Shown here: positions 9,255 to 18,171 of the stretch, piece after piece
Position numbering within the stretch: position 1 is the stretch's first letter
Layout of the letters: each line of letters starts with the position of its first letter
Assembly: GCA_963721405.1 (NCBI GenBank)
Contig: CAVRJA010000014.1
Location: forward strand, 496,001 to 560,000
DNA length: 64,000 bases
Direction of reading: 5' to 3'
Origin: JAFNAG01 sp963721405
Lineage (GTDB): Bacteria; Acidobacteriota; UBA6911
The notes under the pieces: model-generated
Database searches by the model: none
What the model saw: the letters and a program-made list of their open reading frames with translations, nothing else
What the model was told of the DNA's origin: nothing
Position numbers and translations under genes: made by a program

Positions 9255-9558
9255 AAATAAGGCTCTCCTCTGACGTGAATCTGCATTTGGTCGATCAGAA
9301 CCTGGGAATAACAGGGTTGAATATGAGTTACACCCGGGTATGCTACGTTTATTACATGCCCGCTCCAAAGTCAAGGAGCTGAATACCGAGACTGCGCGGG
9401 CACACAGTGCCTTGCCGCCTGTCTTCCCACCGGGCTGCGACAGTTTGGTAACACCTCGGGAGACAAAAAAATACGCGGAGGAACGAAAACGGCGCCCGGA
9501 AACGACGCGCGTTCCTCCGCGGCAGTGTCATGACTTCCATTGAGACGAGCAATGATCT
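9255..9558. other. Spacer between symporter and reductase genes
   Basis: About 300 bases between two minus-strand genes. It contains the transcription terminator at 9474-9521 and, nearer the reductase, its ribosome site. Otherwise I see nothing in it. The terminator implies that the reductase has its own promoter in this spacer. Confidence 0.5.
9474..9521 (-). terminator. Rho-independent terminator after the sodium:solute symporter
   Basis: A perfect 12-bp stem, CGCGGAGGAACG (9474-9485) with its complement at 9510-9521, loop 24 bases. Read on the minus strand the stem is followed by TATTTTTTT (9466-9474), the U-tract expected of an intrinsic terminator. It sits about 40 bases beyond the symporter stop codon. 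Confidence 0.8.
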
Positions 9559-11043
9559 CTACTTTGTCACCGCTTCCCGCTCGGGGAAGAACTTCTCGAC
9601 CTCCGCCTTCGTAGGCTTGGGCGTCAGGTAACTGACGATGACTAGAGCCGCCAGGGACGCAATCAGCGACGGATATATCAGTGGTATGCCCCAGGGATCG
9701 CCTTCGGGCGCCATTTGAGGGGGCAGAACCTTGGAGGCGATGAAGAAGAACAGGCAGACGACCGTTCCCGAGATGATCGAAGCGAGGCCGCCGGCTTTGG
9801 TGACCCGCTTCCAGGCCAGAGCGGCGAGCAGGGCCGGCGTAATGGCGACACCGTAGATCGTATAGGCGAACAGGCTCATTTCGAGCACGCTCGTGAGCTG
9901 GGTCGCAAGCAGGTAAGCGATCACGCCGATGATGACGACCAGGACCTTCTGCATGGCAACCATGTTTTTCTGATCGGTGTCCTTTTTCATGAAGCGCTGG
10001 TAGATGTCGCGCATGAGTGTTGTCGACGGAGAGAGCAGGTAGTTCATGCCCGTCGAGAGGACCACGGCGCAGGCCGCGCCGAGCAGGAGGATCCCGACCG
10101 GGACCGGCACCAGCTGGCGGGCTGCCATGAGAACCACTTTGCCGCCGGCTTTGGGGAGGCTCAAGTCGATCTGGTTTTTCAGCAGGCTGAAACCGAAGAC
10201 GGCGATGACCACGACGACGGTCTCGACGAAGATGGTTCCGATTGTCCACCAGGCGACGGCCTTCTTGGCATCCTTGGCGGATTTCGCGCTGTAGAACTTC
10301 TGGTACATGCTCTGAACGCCCAGGAGCAGGAACATGGTCGAGAGGAAATATCCGATCGCTTTAAGCCAGGGATGGGCGCCGAACTGGGTGTTGACGACGG
10401 AAAAATATCCCGGATCGAGCACCGCCTCGGCCCCGGAAAAGCCGCCGGCAGCTATGACGACGAAGGGCGTCGCCAGCAGGCAGGCAAGGACGATCACGAT
10501 CCCGTTGGGAAGATCCGTATAGGCGATGGCGACCATCCCGCCGAGAGTCGTGAAAAGGATGACGAAGATGGCTGCCAGCATCGTCCCCGTCGACTCGGAG
10601 ACCTTGCCATCCGTGATCACGTTCAGGATGAATCCGCCCGCCACGAACTGGTAGGAGACGATGGAGATGAAGGACAGGATGAGTGCTATGGCTCCCACAA
10701 TGCGCGCAGCCGGACCGTACCGGACTTCAAGGACGTCGCCCACCGTGTACTGGCCGAAGGTGCGGATCTTCGCCGCCAGAAAGTAGATGATGATGATGCC
10801 CACCCAGGCGCCGCCGGCAAGCCAAAGGGCGGAGAAGCCGGCCTTGGAGGCAAACTCGGCGCCGCTGATGAACGTGCCGGAGCCGATCCACGTGCAGATG
10901 AGCGTGAAGACCATGACCTGCCATTTCAGGCTGCGGTCGGCGAGCATGAACTGCTCCTGGCTCTTGACACGCCTGGAGCGGATGAAATTGAGCACGGTAA
11001 GGCCGAGGAGATAGAGCAGAATGCAGATAACATAAATCGACAT
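9559..11043 (-). CDS. Sodium:solute symporter, SSS family
   Basis: 494 residues, very hydrophobic, with about 13 predicted membrane helices. Family-typical segments include WIGSGTFISGAEFASKAGFSALW in helices 2-3, GGMVAIAYTDLPNGIVIVLA (the SSS signature region), and CAVVLSTGMNYLLSPSTTLMRDIYQRF. It should import a small organic solute with sodium; the substrate (sugar, proline, pantothenate or similar) cannot be told from sequence. AAGGAG precedes the ATG, and a strong terminator follows, so it is transcribed alone or as the last gene of a unit. Confidence 0.9.
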   Translation of the reverse strand: MSIYVICILLYLLGLTVLNFIRSRRVKSQEQFMLADRSLKWQVMVFTLICTWIGSGTFISGAEFASKAGFSALWLAGGAWVGIIIIYFLAAKIRTFGQYTVGDVLEVRYGPAARIVGAIALILSFISIVSYQFVAGGFILNVITDGKVSESTGTMLAAIFVILFTTLGGMVAIAYTDLPNGIVIVLACLLATPFVVIAAGGFSGAEAVLDPGYFSVVNTQFGAHPWLKAIGYFLSTMFLLLGVQSMYQKFYSAKSAKDAKKAVAWWTIGTIFVETVVVVIAVFGFSLLKNQIDLSLPKAGGKVVLMAARQLVPVPVGILLLGAACAVVLSTGMNYLLSPSTTLMRDIYQRFMKKDTDQKNMVAMQKVLVVIIGVIAYLLATQLTSVLEMSLFAYTIYGVAITPALLAALAWKRVTKAGGLASIISGTVVCLFFFIASKVLPPQMAPEGDPWGIPLIYPSLIASLAALVIVSYLTPKPTKAEVEKFFPEREAVTK

Positions 11044-11151
11044 GTCCCTCTCCTTCTAAGCGGGATGATGATGGATTGAGCCGACGTCTATCATGCTGAC
11101 GAGGAGTGTTTTTATCCCAAGAGCGCCGAAGGAACAAGCGAAATCCCAAGG

Positions 11152-11179
11152 GGGGCCGTATCTCCAAATTCCGATTTTT
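11152..11179 (-). repeat. GGGGCCGTATCTCC dispersed repeat, copy 1
   Basis: Reads GGGGCCGTATCTCC followed by AAATTCCGATTTTT on the plus strand. It is the leftmost of five copies in the window (others at 16107, 16152, 17891 and 18172) and is inverted relative to the 16 kb copies. Placed with them around a RAYT transposase gene, it is a REP-like candidate. Confidence 0.7.
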
Positions 11180-11482
11180 GCCGAATCTCGTGGTTCGGGC
11201 TGAACTCCTCCCCGGATTAGACTTGCGCTCGACCTTCAGCAACTGCCCTGGACGCGTTGACCAGGTGTTGCGTTTCGCGGAACACTGAAAGCCGCCGAAG
11301 TGAATCCGGTCCGCCTGGCACCGCAATCGCCGAATTTGAGTGCCCACATCGAGCGGTTTCATGCGAAGTCTGAAGGAAGAATGTTTGGAGCGGATGGTTT
11401 TTCTGACTCCAACCTGCAGAAATATCTCATTTGATCAACGTATGAGAAAATTCACCATACATGACAAAAGTCGATATTTTGT

Positions 11483-11511
11483 TTGACAATATATAGTTTG
11501 TGTAGCAAACT
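11483..11511 (+). promoter_or_regulatory. Candidate promoter/operator for the regulator-ABC cassette
   Basis: An AT-rich stretch 20-50 bases upstream of the first gene of the cassette. It contains TTGACA at 11483-11488, TATAGT at 11492-11497 and an inverted repeat AGTTTG-TGTAG-CAAACT at 11495-11511. The -35 and -10 assignments are uncertain because their spacing does not fit a single promoter well. The inverted repeat is a natural candidate operator for the winged-helix regulator encoded two genes away. Confidence 0.45.
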
Positions 11512-11530
11512 CAATTGCGTTGACAACCAT

Positions 11531-12217
11531 ATGTCTATGCCAATTACTCCGCCGGGCAGGCGCGCAGCCGCCTATTGGTTCGTGGACGGATTGCCGGAAA
11601 TGGCATTCGGTCTGCCTTTACTCCTCTTCGGCCTTCTGGCCGTCTGGGCGACGGCGCGAGGGAATCCTCATGGATGGGAGGTGTGGCTGCCAGTTGGGGT
11701 GATGCTTTCGTATCTGCTTGTTCTGGTCATGTTCATCATGCATCGCCGCGTCCTGGATGCTCTGAAAGCCCGGGTAACCTATCCGCGGACGGGTTATGTT
11801 CGTCCGCCTGTGGACTTTCCAGGCAAAACCGACTCGCTGGCAAAGATTCATACCTTCGGAACGCGTGTGGATGAAAATATTTCCACATTCCGCAGCCACA
11901 CGGTGTTTTTATTCGTTATCGGGTGTCCCATCCAGCAGTTTTTTGATACTCCTTGGAGCCTACCTTTTGTCATGGCCGGTATCGCAACAGGAGTTTTTTT
12001 CTGGAACCGGGATGGCATACACCCTTACTCCCTTCCGGCCGTACTGCCGATTGCCCTGGGCGGCGTTCTCGCTCCCATTCTGCATATGGGGCCGGCGGTC
12101 TGCTGGTTTATGCCAATGGTCATCGGCGGCGCCTGGCTGCTAGGGGTGGGAAGCTGGACCTTTGTTCGTTACCTCCGTGCTTACCCCCGTCCAGATGCAG
12201 GTGGTGAGGGCCGCTGA
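11531..12217 (+). CDS. Membrane protein of a regulator/ABC-transporter cassette
   Basis: 228 residues from ATG 11531. About five to six hydrophobic segments are visible (LPLLLFGLLAVW, GVMLSYLLVLVMFIM, TVFLFVIGCPIQQFF, LPFVMAGIATGVFFW, PIALGGVLAPILHMG, MVIGGAWLLGVGSWTFV) with a soluble stretch around residues 75-125. I do not recognise the family. It ends with TGATG, coupling it to the regulator gene downstream by a 1-base overlap, and it is probably an accessory membrane component of the ABC system. Confidence 0.75.
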   Translation: MSMPITPPGRRAAAYWFVDGLPEMAFGLPLLLFGLLAVWATARGNPHGWEVWLPVGVMLSYLLVLVMFIMHRRVLDALKARVTYPRTGYVRPPVDFPGKTDSLAKIHTFGTRVDENISTFRSHTVFLFVIGCPIQQFFDTPWSLPFVMAGIATGVFFWNRDGIHPYSLPAVLPIALGGVLAPILHMGPAVCWFMPMVIGGAWLLGVGSWTFVRYLRAYPRPDAGGEGR

Positions 12218-12537
12218 TGAATCCTCTGCTCCGGGAGGTGGCGAAACTTGACCGGCTGATCCACGAACCGGCGCGTCTCATGATCATGCTGATCCTGCAG
12301 GGCGCCGGCCAAGCGGATTTTCTCTACCTTCAGCGCGAGTGCGAACTGACGCAGGGCAACCTCTCGAGTCATCTCATAAAGCTGGAAGAGGCTGGCTATG
12401 TAAAGATCGAAAAGACGTTCAAGGGCAGGCGGCCGCTGACCTTGTGTCGCTTGACCGCCAGAGGTGATGTGGCACTTTCCGGTTATTCCCAAAAGCTCGT
12501 GAGGGCGCTTCATGCAGGGCAGAATCCTAAGGAATAG
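12217..12537 (+). CDS. Winged-helix transcriptional regulator (ArsR/MarR-like)
   Basis: 106 residues. A helix-turn-helix with a wing is evident: LIHEPARLMIMLILQG, then DFLYLQRECELTQGNLSSHLIKLEEAGYVKIEKTFKGRRPLTLCRLTARG. This fits the small winged-helix family often encoded beside ABC exporters, in which the regulator senses the substrate and represses its own cassette. The ATG overlaps the stop of the upstream gene. Its likely site is the inverted repeat at 11495-11511; that link is an inference from position. Confidence 0.85.
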   Translation: MNPLLREVAKLDRLIHEPARLMIMLILQGAGQADFLYLQRECELTQGNLSSHLIKLEEAGYVKIEKTFKGRRPLTLCRLTARGDVALSGYSQKLVRALHAGQNPKE

Positions 12538-12563
12538 GCACATTATTCTTTTGGAGACTCAAA

Positions 12564-14135
12564 ATGGGAGAGAGCGTTTTTCACACATGGATGCATCCGT
12601 TTCCTCATCTCCTTGGATTGCGCTATCGCTTGCTTTGGGCCCAGGCAAGGCTGAAAAGCGGACGGATTATCCTCTTTATCGTTGGATATCTGATTTTGTT
12701 CCCGGTGCTGGCAATGCTTGCTCTGGGAGGGCTCGGAACATCGGTGGCATTAATTCGCTCCGGCCACACTGAATTGGCGGTCGGCACGATTCTTTGCGTT
12801 TGTTTTCTAATGTCATCTCTTGCGGCCGTCGTATTGGGCTTTGGGATCAATTCTGCCTTTTCCGATAGAGCCCTGCGTCGCTATCCCGTTTCACCATTTT
12901 TGCGTCTCGTTGCCCGCCATCTATCGGCCTTCCTCGATCCCTTCTGGATTCTGGTCCTCGTTCTCTACCTGGGAATTATGGGCGGACTTGTGCTGTTTGG
13001 TGCTGCTTCTTTTTGGATCGCGATGCTGGCAGCTGTTCTTTTATCGGTAAATAATTATCTGGCCGCTCGTGTCTTATCGTCGCTAATCGAGCGTGTCATG
13101 TCGGCTCGAACTGGTTCATTAATTTTATTATTGGCAGTTGCGCCGTTCTTTATGGCCCCGGCATTTGCAGGCCCGATGCTGCATCTGTATTCCCGACAAT
13201 TGATCAATATCATTTATCTGTTGCGGTTTTTGCCCCCATTTGCCGCCGCCGCCGCAACGGGCTCTTCAGTTGTTTCCGCCTCTGGCTGGACACTTTATTT
13301 GCTGGCCTGGTGTTTCGTTCTTGCTGCCACGCTCTCTCTACTTGAGCGCAAATCGGCAACATCAAGAACAATAACCGAAGCTCACGCGAGCTGGGATAGC
13401 GCCAGCGAAAGATTGGCGGCGTACTTTGGCCCTGATCTGGCGCCCTTGGTCTGCAAGACTCTACGGTATTATGTGCGCAGCCCACAGACTCGTCTCAGCT
13501 ATCCGTTCGCGGTTGTTTTGATGGTGACGGCCTTCCTTGATCCTCCAAGGAGTTTTTTCCTGGCGATTGGGATCATCAGCATGATCGGAGCCGCGTCAAT
13601 GGGCGCCATGACATTGAATGTTTTCGGGTTTGATGGCTCCGGATTCCGCCGATATTTTCTGCTGCCCGTTCAACCGGTAAAGGTCCTCTTGGCAACAGCT
13701 CTGGTTCCGCTACTCCTTGGCATAGCGATCATCCCGGTATCGTTGGCAATATGGATTGCATTTGCCCCCATCCCCATCAAAGCCGAGATGATAGTAATTT
13801 TGATTTCAGGAGGTTGCGGCGGTCTATTTCTTTTCCAGGGGTTAGGGATTTGGACCTCATTGCTTTCGCCGCGAGCCATTCCATTCAAAGCGACTGTAGG
13901 TCACAGGCTGCCCTTGGCCGCCAATCTCCTGATGATGAGTTTCATTGTGGTCTGGATGGGGATCCCTTTCATTTTGGAACAATTGGGTACGCAAACTGTT
14001 CTGGATCGTTGGTGGGTGGCGGTACTAATCTCAGCCATATCCCTGACATTTTATGTCATCACGGTACATGTGGGTGCCGCAGTTTTCGTCAAGCGGCGCG
14101 AGACTATGCTGACCGCCATTGAAAGAGGATACTGA
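12564..14135 (+). CDS. ABC transporter permease
   Basis: 523 residues with about 12 hydrophobic segments in two halves separated by a soluble region around residues 260-300 (LLERKSATSRTITEAHASWDSASERLAAYFGPDLAP). GGAG lies 7-9 bases before the ATG. The size and the adjacent ATPase six bases downstream mark it as the membrane component of an ABC-2-type exporter, probably working as a pair with that ATPase. The GC content appears lower than in the flanking genes, consistent with horizontal acquisition of the whole cassette. Confidence 0.82.
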   Translation: MGESVFHTWMHPFPHLLGLRYRLLWAQARLKSGRIILFIVGYLILFPVLAMLALGGLGTSVALIRSGHTELAVGTILCVCFLMSSLAAVVLGFGINSAFSDRALRRYPVSPFLRLVARHLSAFLDPFWILVLVLYLGIMGGLVLFGAASFWIAMLAAVLLSVNNYLAARVLSSLIERVMSARTGSLILLLAVAPFFMAPAFAGPMLHLYSRQLINIIYLLRFLPPFAAAAATGSSVVSASGWTLYLLAWCFVLAATLSLLERKSATSRTITEAHASWDSASERLAAYFGPDLAPLVCKTLRYYVRSPQTRLSYPFAVVLMVTAFLDPPRSFFLAIGIISMIGAASMGAMTLNVFGFDGSGFRRYFLLPVQPVKVLLATALVPLLLGIAIIPVSLAIWIAFAPIPIKAEMIVILISGGCGGLFLFQGLGIWTSLLSPRAIPFKATVGHRLPLAANLLMMSFIVVWMGIPFILEQLGTQTVLDRWWVAVLISAISLTFYVITVHVGAAVFVKRRETMLTAIERGY

Positions 14136-14141
14136 TCGGCA

Positions 14142-14915
14142 ATGAATGCCATTGAAATCAAAAACTTGCGCAAGCAATACGGCAAAACGATAGCGGTTGA
14201 GGATCTTTCACTCACAATCCCGGCGGGATCATTTTTCGGTTTTCTGGGACCCAATGGCGCCGGCAAAAGCACCACTATCGGCTGCCTTACCGGATTGCTG
14301 GATCCTACTTCAGGGGCCATCAATTTGCTAGATAAGCCGTTCAATGGCGATGCCGTTGAATTGAAAAGGCGAATTGGCGTCATGCCTGAGAACCTGGGTC
14401 TTTTCGAAGCGCTCTATGCTCACGAGTTTCTTTCATTCCAGGCGCGCATGTACGGGCTTGATGAGATAACGGCGCGCTCGCGCACAATGGAGCTTTTGGC
14501 GGCCATGGAACTTTCCGGCCAGGGAAAGAAACCGCTTGCTGAATTCAGTTCCGGAATGCGCAAACGAGTTGCCTTTGCTGCAGCAATTATAGCCACTCCC
14601 GATGTCCTCTTCCTTGATGAACCATTTGAGTCCATCGATCCAGCGGGAGTCGCGGTAATGAAAGAATTGTTGGTTCGTATGCTTTTGCAGGGCCGGACCG
14701 TTTTTATGACTACGCACGTGCTAAATAATGTCGAGCGTCTCTGCAACCGGGTAGCCATTATTAAAAAGCCCGGCAAGCTAATCTGGGAAGGGGATATTAC
14801 ACCGCTAATCCAAGATTTGCCTATTACTTCGGATGGCCATGCATGCCACACTTTGGAGGAACTGTATCTTCATGTGTCGGGTGAGCGGGCAACAGCTCCC
14901 CTTGCGTGGCTATAA
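14142..14915 (+). CDS. ABC transporter ATP-binding protein
   Basis: 257 residues. Walker A is GPNGAGKST (about residues 37-45), the signature is FSSGMRKRV (about 132-140), Walker B is VLFLDEPFE (about 151-159) and the switch His lies in FMTTHVLNN. The domain order is that of ABC-2-type (drug, lipid or antibiotic-resistance style) exporters. It starts six bases after the permease stop and closes the four-gene cassette. The tail after residue 215 is short and carries no extra domain. Confidence 0.92.
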   Translation: MNAIEIKNLRKQYGKTIAVEDLSLTIPAGSFFGFLGPNGAGKSTTIGCLTGLLDPTSGAINLLDKPFNGDAVELKRRIGVMPENLGLFEALYAHEFLSFQARMYGLDEITARSRTMELLAAMELSGQGKKPLAEFSSGMRKRVAFAAAIIATPDVLFLDEPFESIDPAGVAVMKELLVRMLLQGRTVFMTTHVLNNVERLCNRVAIIKKPGKLIWEGDITPLIQDLPITSDGHACHTLEELYLHVSGERATAPLAWL

Positions 14916-14957
14916 TGCCGGCAGGAGTTTCGAGTGGCAGCCGGCTCAGGATCTGTT

Positions 14958-15932
14958 TCAGACTGGCACAATCTGCCGAACCGGCGAAACGAGGCCTGGA
15001 GAAGTGTGCTCAAGTTGTTCCGCGACTGCCGCCAAACGCGTAGCAGTTTGTCTGTCCTCCAGTCTGATCGATTCGACGCTTCGGAGGATCTCGCTTATGG
15101 CAGACCGTTTCAAACCTACCGCAGGGCCGATCTCACATCCCTTCAACCAGGTATAGGAGTGGAGCGCCCAGACAAGGTACCGCCGGGTTTGACATTGCGA
15201 CACATCTGGGAAAGCAGCCTCTACCGCCGTGCGTACCGTGTCGATGGATGGCACTGTGGCAGCCTTCTGAAGCAAACGGATGGCGGGCCGGTCGTCTTGC
15301 GAGCCAGCCTGTTTCACCCGCTGGCAGATTTGGTACACGAAGCCCGCATCGCCATAGGCAATGCCACCGGTAGCCAATTCGAAAGGGTTCGCAGACTCCT
15401 CTATTTGTCTCTCCAGGAATGACCTATATTGGTCAGGGCTGGTAAAGTTGCCAAGAATCCGGTTGGTACACACCCACGGTACCGTACTTGCCTGACCCAT
15501 ATATGTTCCGAAGCTCGACCAGGGATAGCAGAAGTCTGCCGTGTCGATGCCTGCATTGAAGGGATTCAGGTGTATGTATTTTGAACACCGGAGCAGGTAG
15601 ATTCCATCCTGGACCAGAATGGCTTTGTACCGCCCCTGCCAGAGATGCCCCACGCGATCATGCTGACGATTGAAGCTGGAGGCATAATTGCCGAGAATGT
15701 CATGCATGATTCGCCCCATGCCTGCACAAGGCGTTTCGCACAAAAGGTGAATGTGGTTGAGCATCAGGCAAAGCGCGTGAACAATGAGCACGCCGAGCCG
15801 GACTTGAGCCTCAATCTCCCGAAGGAGCGCGAGTCGGTCATTGTCATCCAGGAAGACAGGCATGCGGGCAACACCGCGCGCCATCATATGATAGATAGCG
15901 CCCGGGAATTCGACTCTCAGCGCTCTGGACAT
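14958..15932 (-). CDS. REP-associated tyrosine transposase (RAYT, IS200/IS605-type Y1 transposase)
   Basis: 324 residues. The N-terminal half matches the Y1_Tnp/RAYT family: PGAIYHMMARG at the start, the HUH-type motif NHIHLL near residue 62, and GHLWQGRYKAILVQDGIYLLRCSKYIHLNPFNAG, in which the Tyr near residue 113-123 is the likely catalytic residue. The C-terminal half (residues ~190-290) resembles the DnaA/HTH-like tail seen in longer RAYTs (IRLLQKAATVPSIDTVRTAVEAAF). It is intact from start to stop. RAYTs are single-copy transposases associated with REP palindromes; five copies of a candidate cognate repeat lie around it at 11152-18210. Confidence 0.88.
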   Translation of the reverse strand: MSRALRVEFPGAIYHMMARGVARMPVFLDDNDRLALLREIEAQVRLGVLIVHALCLMLNHIHLLCETPCAGMGRIMHDILGNYASSFNRQHDRVGHLWQGRYKAILVQDGIYLLRCSKYIHLNPFNAGIDTADFCYPWSSFGTYMGQASTVPWVCTNRILGNFTSPDQYRSFLERQIEESANPFELATGGIAYGDAGFVYQICQRVKQAGSQDDRPAIRLLQKAATVPSIDTVRTAVEAAFPDVSQCQTRRYLVWALHSYTWLKGCEIGPAVGLKRSAISEILRSVESIRLEDRQTATRLAAVAEQLEHTSPGLVSPVRQIVPV

Positions 15933-16106
15933 TTTCGATCCATGCGATTCGGTACGAGGTTCAATTGACAGGCCCGCATCATCATGCTCACCTGTCTAAC
16001 GGCCTTGGTGCCATATTGGTCAATGTTTTTTAAGGCCATTCTCGGGGAAAGTCGTGCCCTTGGGTGTGGTGCTCCCCTGCCGGCTCCGCACCAACGCGTA
16101 ATGGCA

Positions 16107-16132
16107 TTTTTGGAAATTGGAGATACGGCCCC
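16107..16132 (+). repeat. GGGGCCGTATCTCC dispersed repeat, copy 2
   Basis: Reads TTTTTGGAAATTGG then AGATACGGCCCC. It lies 175 bases upstream of the transposase start and 20 bases before copy 3, in the same orientation as copy 3. The flanks GGAAAT and ATTTCC could pair around the core, which would give the hairpin expected of a REP-like sequence. Confidence 0.75.
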
Positions 16133-16151
16133 GATTTCCTTCATCTGGGGC

Positions 16152-16190
16152 AGAGTGATTCTTTTTTTTGGATTTTGGAGATACGGCCCC
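16152..16190 (+). repeat. GGGGCCGTATCTCC dispersed repeat, copy 3 (39-bp long form)
   Basis: A 39-base version that starts AGAGTGATTC, runs through a T-tract and ends GGAGATACGGCCCC. It matches copy 5 (18172-18210) at 37 of 39 positions, in the same orientation. Its last base touches the stop codon of the helicase gene (TAG, complement of 16190-16192). Confidence 0.8.
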
Positions 16191-17839
16191 TAAGTGGGGA
16201 GCATGGCGATCAGGTGGCTGGCCTGACCGCGGCTGATCTTGGGCGGGGTAATCAGGTGGGCCCGTTTGAGCCGCTCGAGCTGTTTTTCGGTCGCCGGGAG
16301 GCGGCGCCACGATGCCCGCAGATTCACCAGGTCGAGCGCGCGCGGGCGTGCCGTCCTGACATACTGCTCCGCCTTCGCGATCGCGGCCGCGAGCTGGCGC
16401 TCCGCGGCGGCGACGCTGCCGTTGGCCTCGGGATCGCGCGAACCAAGCACGACTTCCCAGCGTTGCAGCAGCGTCAGTGCGCAGGTCAGATACTCCCCCT
16501 GGCCCAGCCCAAGACGATACGTGTTCCGTCCGACCGTCGCCCATGCAAACCGCGCGATCCCCTCGAGGTCCTCGGGAAGGCGCAAATCCACCAGGTTCAC
16601 GCGGGTGCAGCGCAGCCGCAGGTCATCGAGATCGGTCGCCAGGTCGGTCTGAACCCACGGCCGGTTTGCTTCGACCCAGCGCATCGCGCGCTCCACTTCC
16701 ATCGTCGTCCTGCCCTTGAGATTGAATGACCCTTCGAGGCCGAACAGCGACGGCAATGTGACCAGGCGGTGCTTGCTCGAATTGTCGACCACGTCCACGA
16801 CGGTCACATCGGTCTTCCCGGGGTGCAGCCTCGTGCCGCGGCCGATCATCTGCGTGTAAAGCAGCGTCGACTTTGTGGGACGTGCCAGAATGATCCCGTC
16901 CACCGCCGGTTCGTCGTACCCTTCGGTCAGTACCATGCAGTTCGTCAGCACCTGGAGTTGCCCGGCGGAAAACGCCGCGAGCGTCCGGCTCCGTTCATCC
17001 GGCGGGGTGTCGCCCGTGACCGGCGCCGCATGGATGCCATAGTGATTGAAGGCCGCCGCCAGCGCGTGCGCGTGGGCGACATCGACGCCGAAGACCAGGG
17101 TCCGCCGCTCCGGCACCAGCTCGCGAAACGCCTTGACTACCAGGGCGTTGCGGCTCTCAATGTTGACCGCGTCGGACAACTGCGAAACCACGAAATCCCC
17201 CATGCTGGTCTTGACCCGCGACAGATCGATGTCGGTCTCGACCCGGTACCCGGCCACCGGCGCCAGGTACCCGGCATGCATCATCTCCGGAATCGTGCGG
17301 GAGAAGGAGATCTCGTCGAAGATGGCGTCGAGCCCGATCCCGTCGCTGCGCTTGGGCGTCGCGGTAAAGCCGACCAGAAGCTTTTGGGTGTCAGGTTTCT
17401 TGAGCCCGAGGTACTCGACGATACGTTGGTACGTGTCGGCGGTGGCGTGGTGCGCCTCGTCGATTACGACGATGGAAAACTGGTCCGGGTCAAGCCCGGC
17501 GAGGCGCCGCGAGGCGCGCCGCCCGAGGGTCGGGACCGAGGCGACGACCACGTCGCAGCCGTCGGAGGCGCTGCGCTCGGCCTGCTCGATCTCCACGTTC
17601 AGGTCCGGATTGGCCGCAAGGAGCTTGTCGCGCGCCTGGTTGAGCAGCTCCGCGCGGTGGGCCAGGACGAGCATCCGCCGCTTCATGCGGAAAAACGAGG
17701 GGAAGCGGGCGAAGATCACGGTTTTGCCGGTGCCGGTCGGCAGGCAGACGAGCTGGCGGCGCGCCCCCGCCTTGTAACGCTCATAGATCGCGGTCAGGCA
17801 CTGCCGCTGGTAGTCGCGAAGCTCGACCCGCCCCTGCAT
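16190..17839 (-). CDS. DEAD/DEAH-box (SF2) helicase
   Basis: 549 residues. SF2 motifs are in order: Q-like region RDYQRQCL, Walker A PTGTGKT (about 32-38), DEAH box VVIDEAHH, motif III GFTATPKR, and motif VI QMIGRGTRLHPGK. The first half is like type III restriction/RadD-type helicases; the C-terminal ~150 residues are a divergent helical region ending in SRGQASHLIAMLPT. It should be an ATP-driven nucleic-acid translocase. No methylase or nuclease gene accompanies it. It is bracketed by repeat copies 3 and 5 in direct orientation, which suggests a passenger gene of a repeat-bounded segment. Confidence 0.88.
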   Translation of the reverse strand: MQGRVELRDYQRQCLTAIYERYKAGARRQLVCLPTGTGKTVIFARFPSFFRMKRRMLVLAHRAELLNQARDKLLAANPDLNVEIEQAERSASDGCDVVVASVPTLGRRASRRLAGLDPDQFSIVVIDEAHHATADTYQRIVEYLGLKKPDTQKLLVGFTATPKRSDGIGLDAIFDEISFSRTIPEMMHAGYLAPVAGYRVETDIDLSRVKTSMGDFVVSQLSDAVNIESRNALVVKAFRELVPERRTLVFGVDVAHAHALAAAFNHYGIHAAPVTGDTPPDERSRTLAAFSAGQLQVLTNCMVLTEGYDEPAVDGIILARPTKSTLLYTQMIGRGTRLHPGKTDVTVVDVVDNSSKHRLVTLPSLFGLEGSFNLKGRTTMEVERAMRWVEANRPWVQTDLATDLDDLRLRCTRVNLVDLRLPEDLEGIARFAWATVGRNTYRLGLGQGEYLTCALTLLQRWEVVLGSRDPEANGSVAAAERQLAAAIAKAEQYVRTARPRALDLVNLRASWRRLPATEKQLERLKRAHLITPPKISRGQASHLIAMLPT

Positions 17840-17890
17840 GCCGCCGAGTATACCTCATACGACGGAAATCGGGAGGCTCCAGAGGTGAGA

Positions 17891-17919
17891 GGTCCCTATC
17901 TCCGAAGTCCAGTTTTTGG
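17891..17919 (-). repeat. GGGGCCGTATCTCC dispersed repeat, copy 4 (diverged)
   Basis: Reads GGTCCCTATCTCCGAAG then TCCAGTTTTTGG on the plus strand, inverted relative to copies 2, 3 and 5 and with several mismatches. It lies 50 bases upstream of the helicase start, so copies 3 and 4 frame the helicase gene as inverted ends. Confidence 0.55.
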
Positions 17920-18019
17920 AGGTCTTGGTGGATAGTACTGTCGGCTCCGCACCTACACATACTAGTCCGTTCCATGGTAAGCAGACGGACTACGGGGAAC
18001 CAGACAGCATGGATGCAAC

Positions 18020-18061
18020 CACGAAATATACGAAAATTTCGTGTTTTTCGTGTATTTCGTG
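18020..18061. repeat. Palindrome built of CACGAAA-type units
   Basis: Left arm CACGAAATATACGAAAA (18020-18036); right arm TTTTTCGTGTATTTCGTG (18044-18061). The arms pair over about 17 bases with one mismatch, and each is made of repeated ACGAAA units. It is a strong hairpin or cruciform former and has the same tandem-in-arms plan as other spacers of this window. Confidence 0.75.
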
Positions 18062-18171
18062 CTTCTACTCAAGGATCCAACTGCATTCGGGGCCGGCGTT
18101 CCCGTGCAATAGAATGTCCACATATCTGTGAACTGATTGGTAATAGTATTGCCTCACTGTCCTTGTGGTGA

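Noticed and set aside
9715..11079. A 454-codon plus-strand frame rich in Asp, Glu, His and Arg.
   Set aside because: Antisense to the sodium:solute symporter. The charged composition is what the complement of hydrophobic codons gives.
14934..15422. A 162-codon plus-strand frame.
   Set aside because: Antisense to the RAYT transposase, which is the frame with recognisable motifs.
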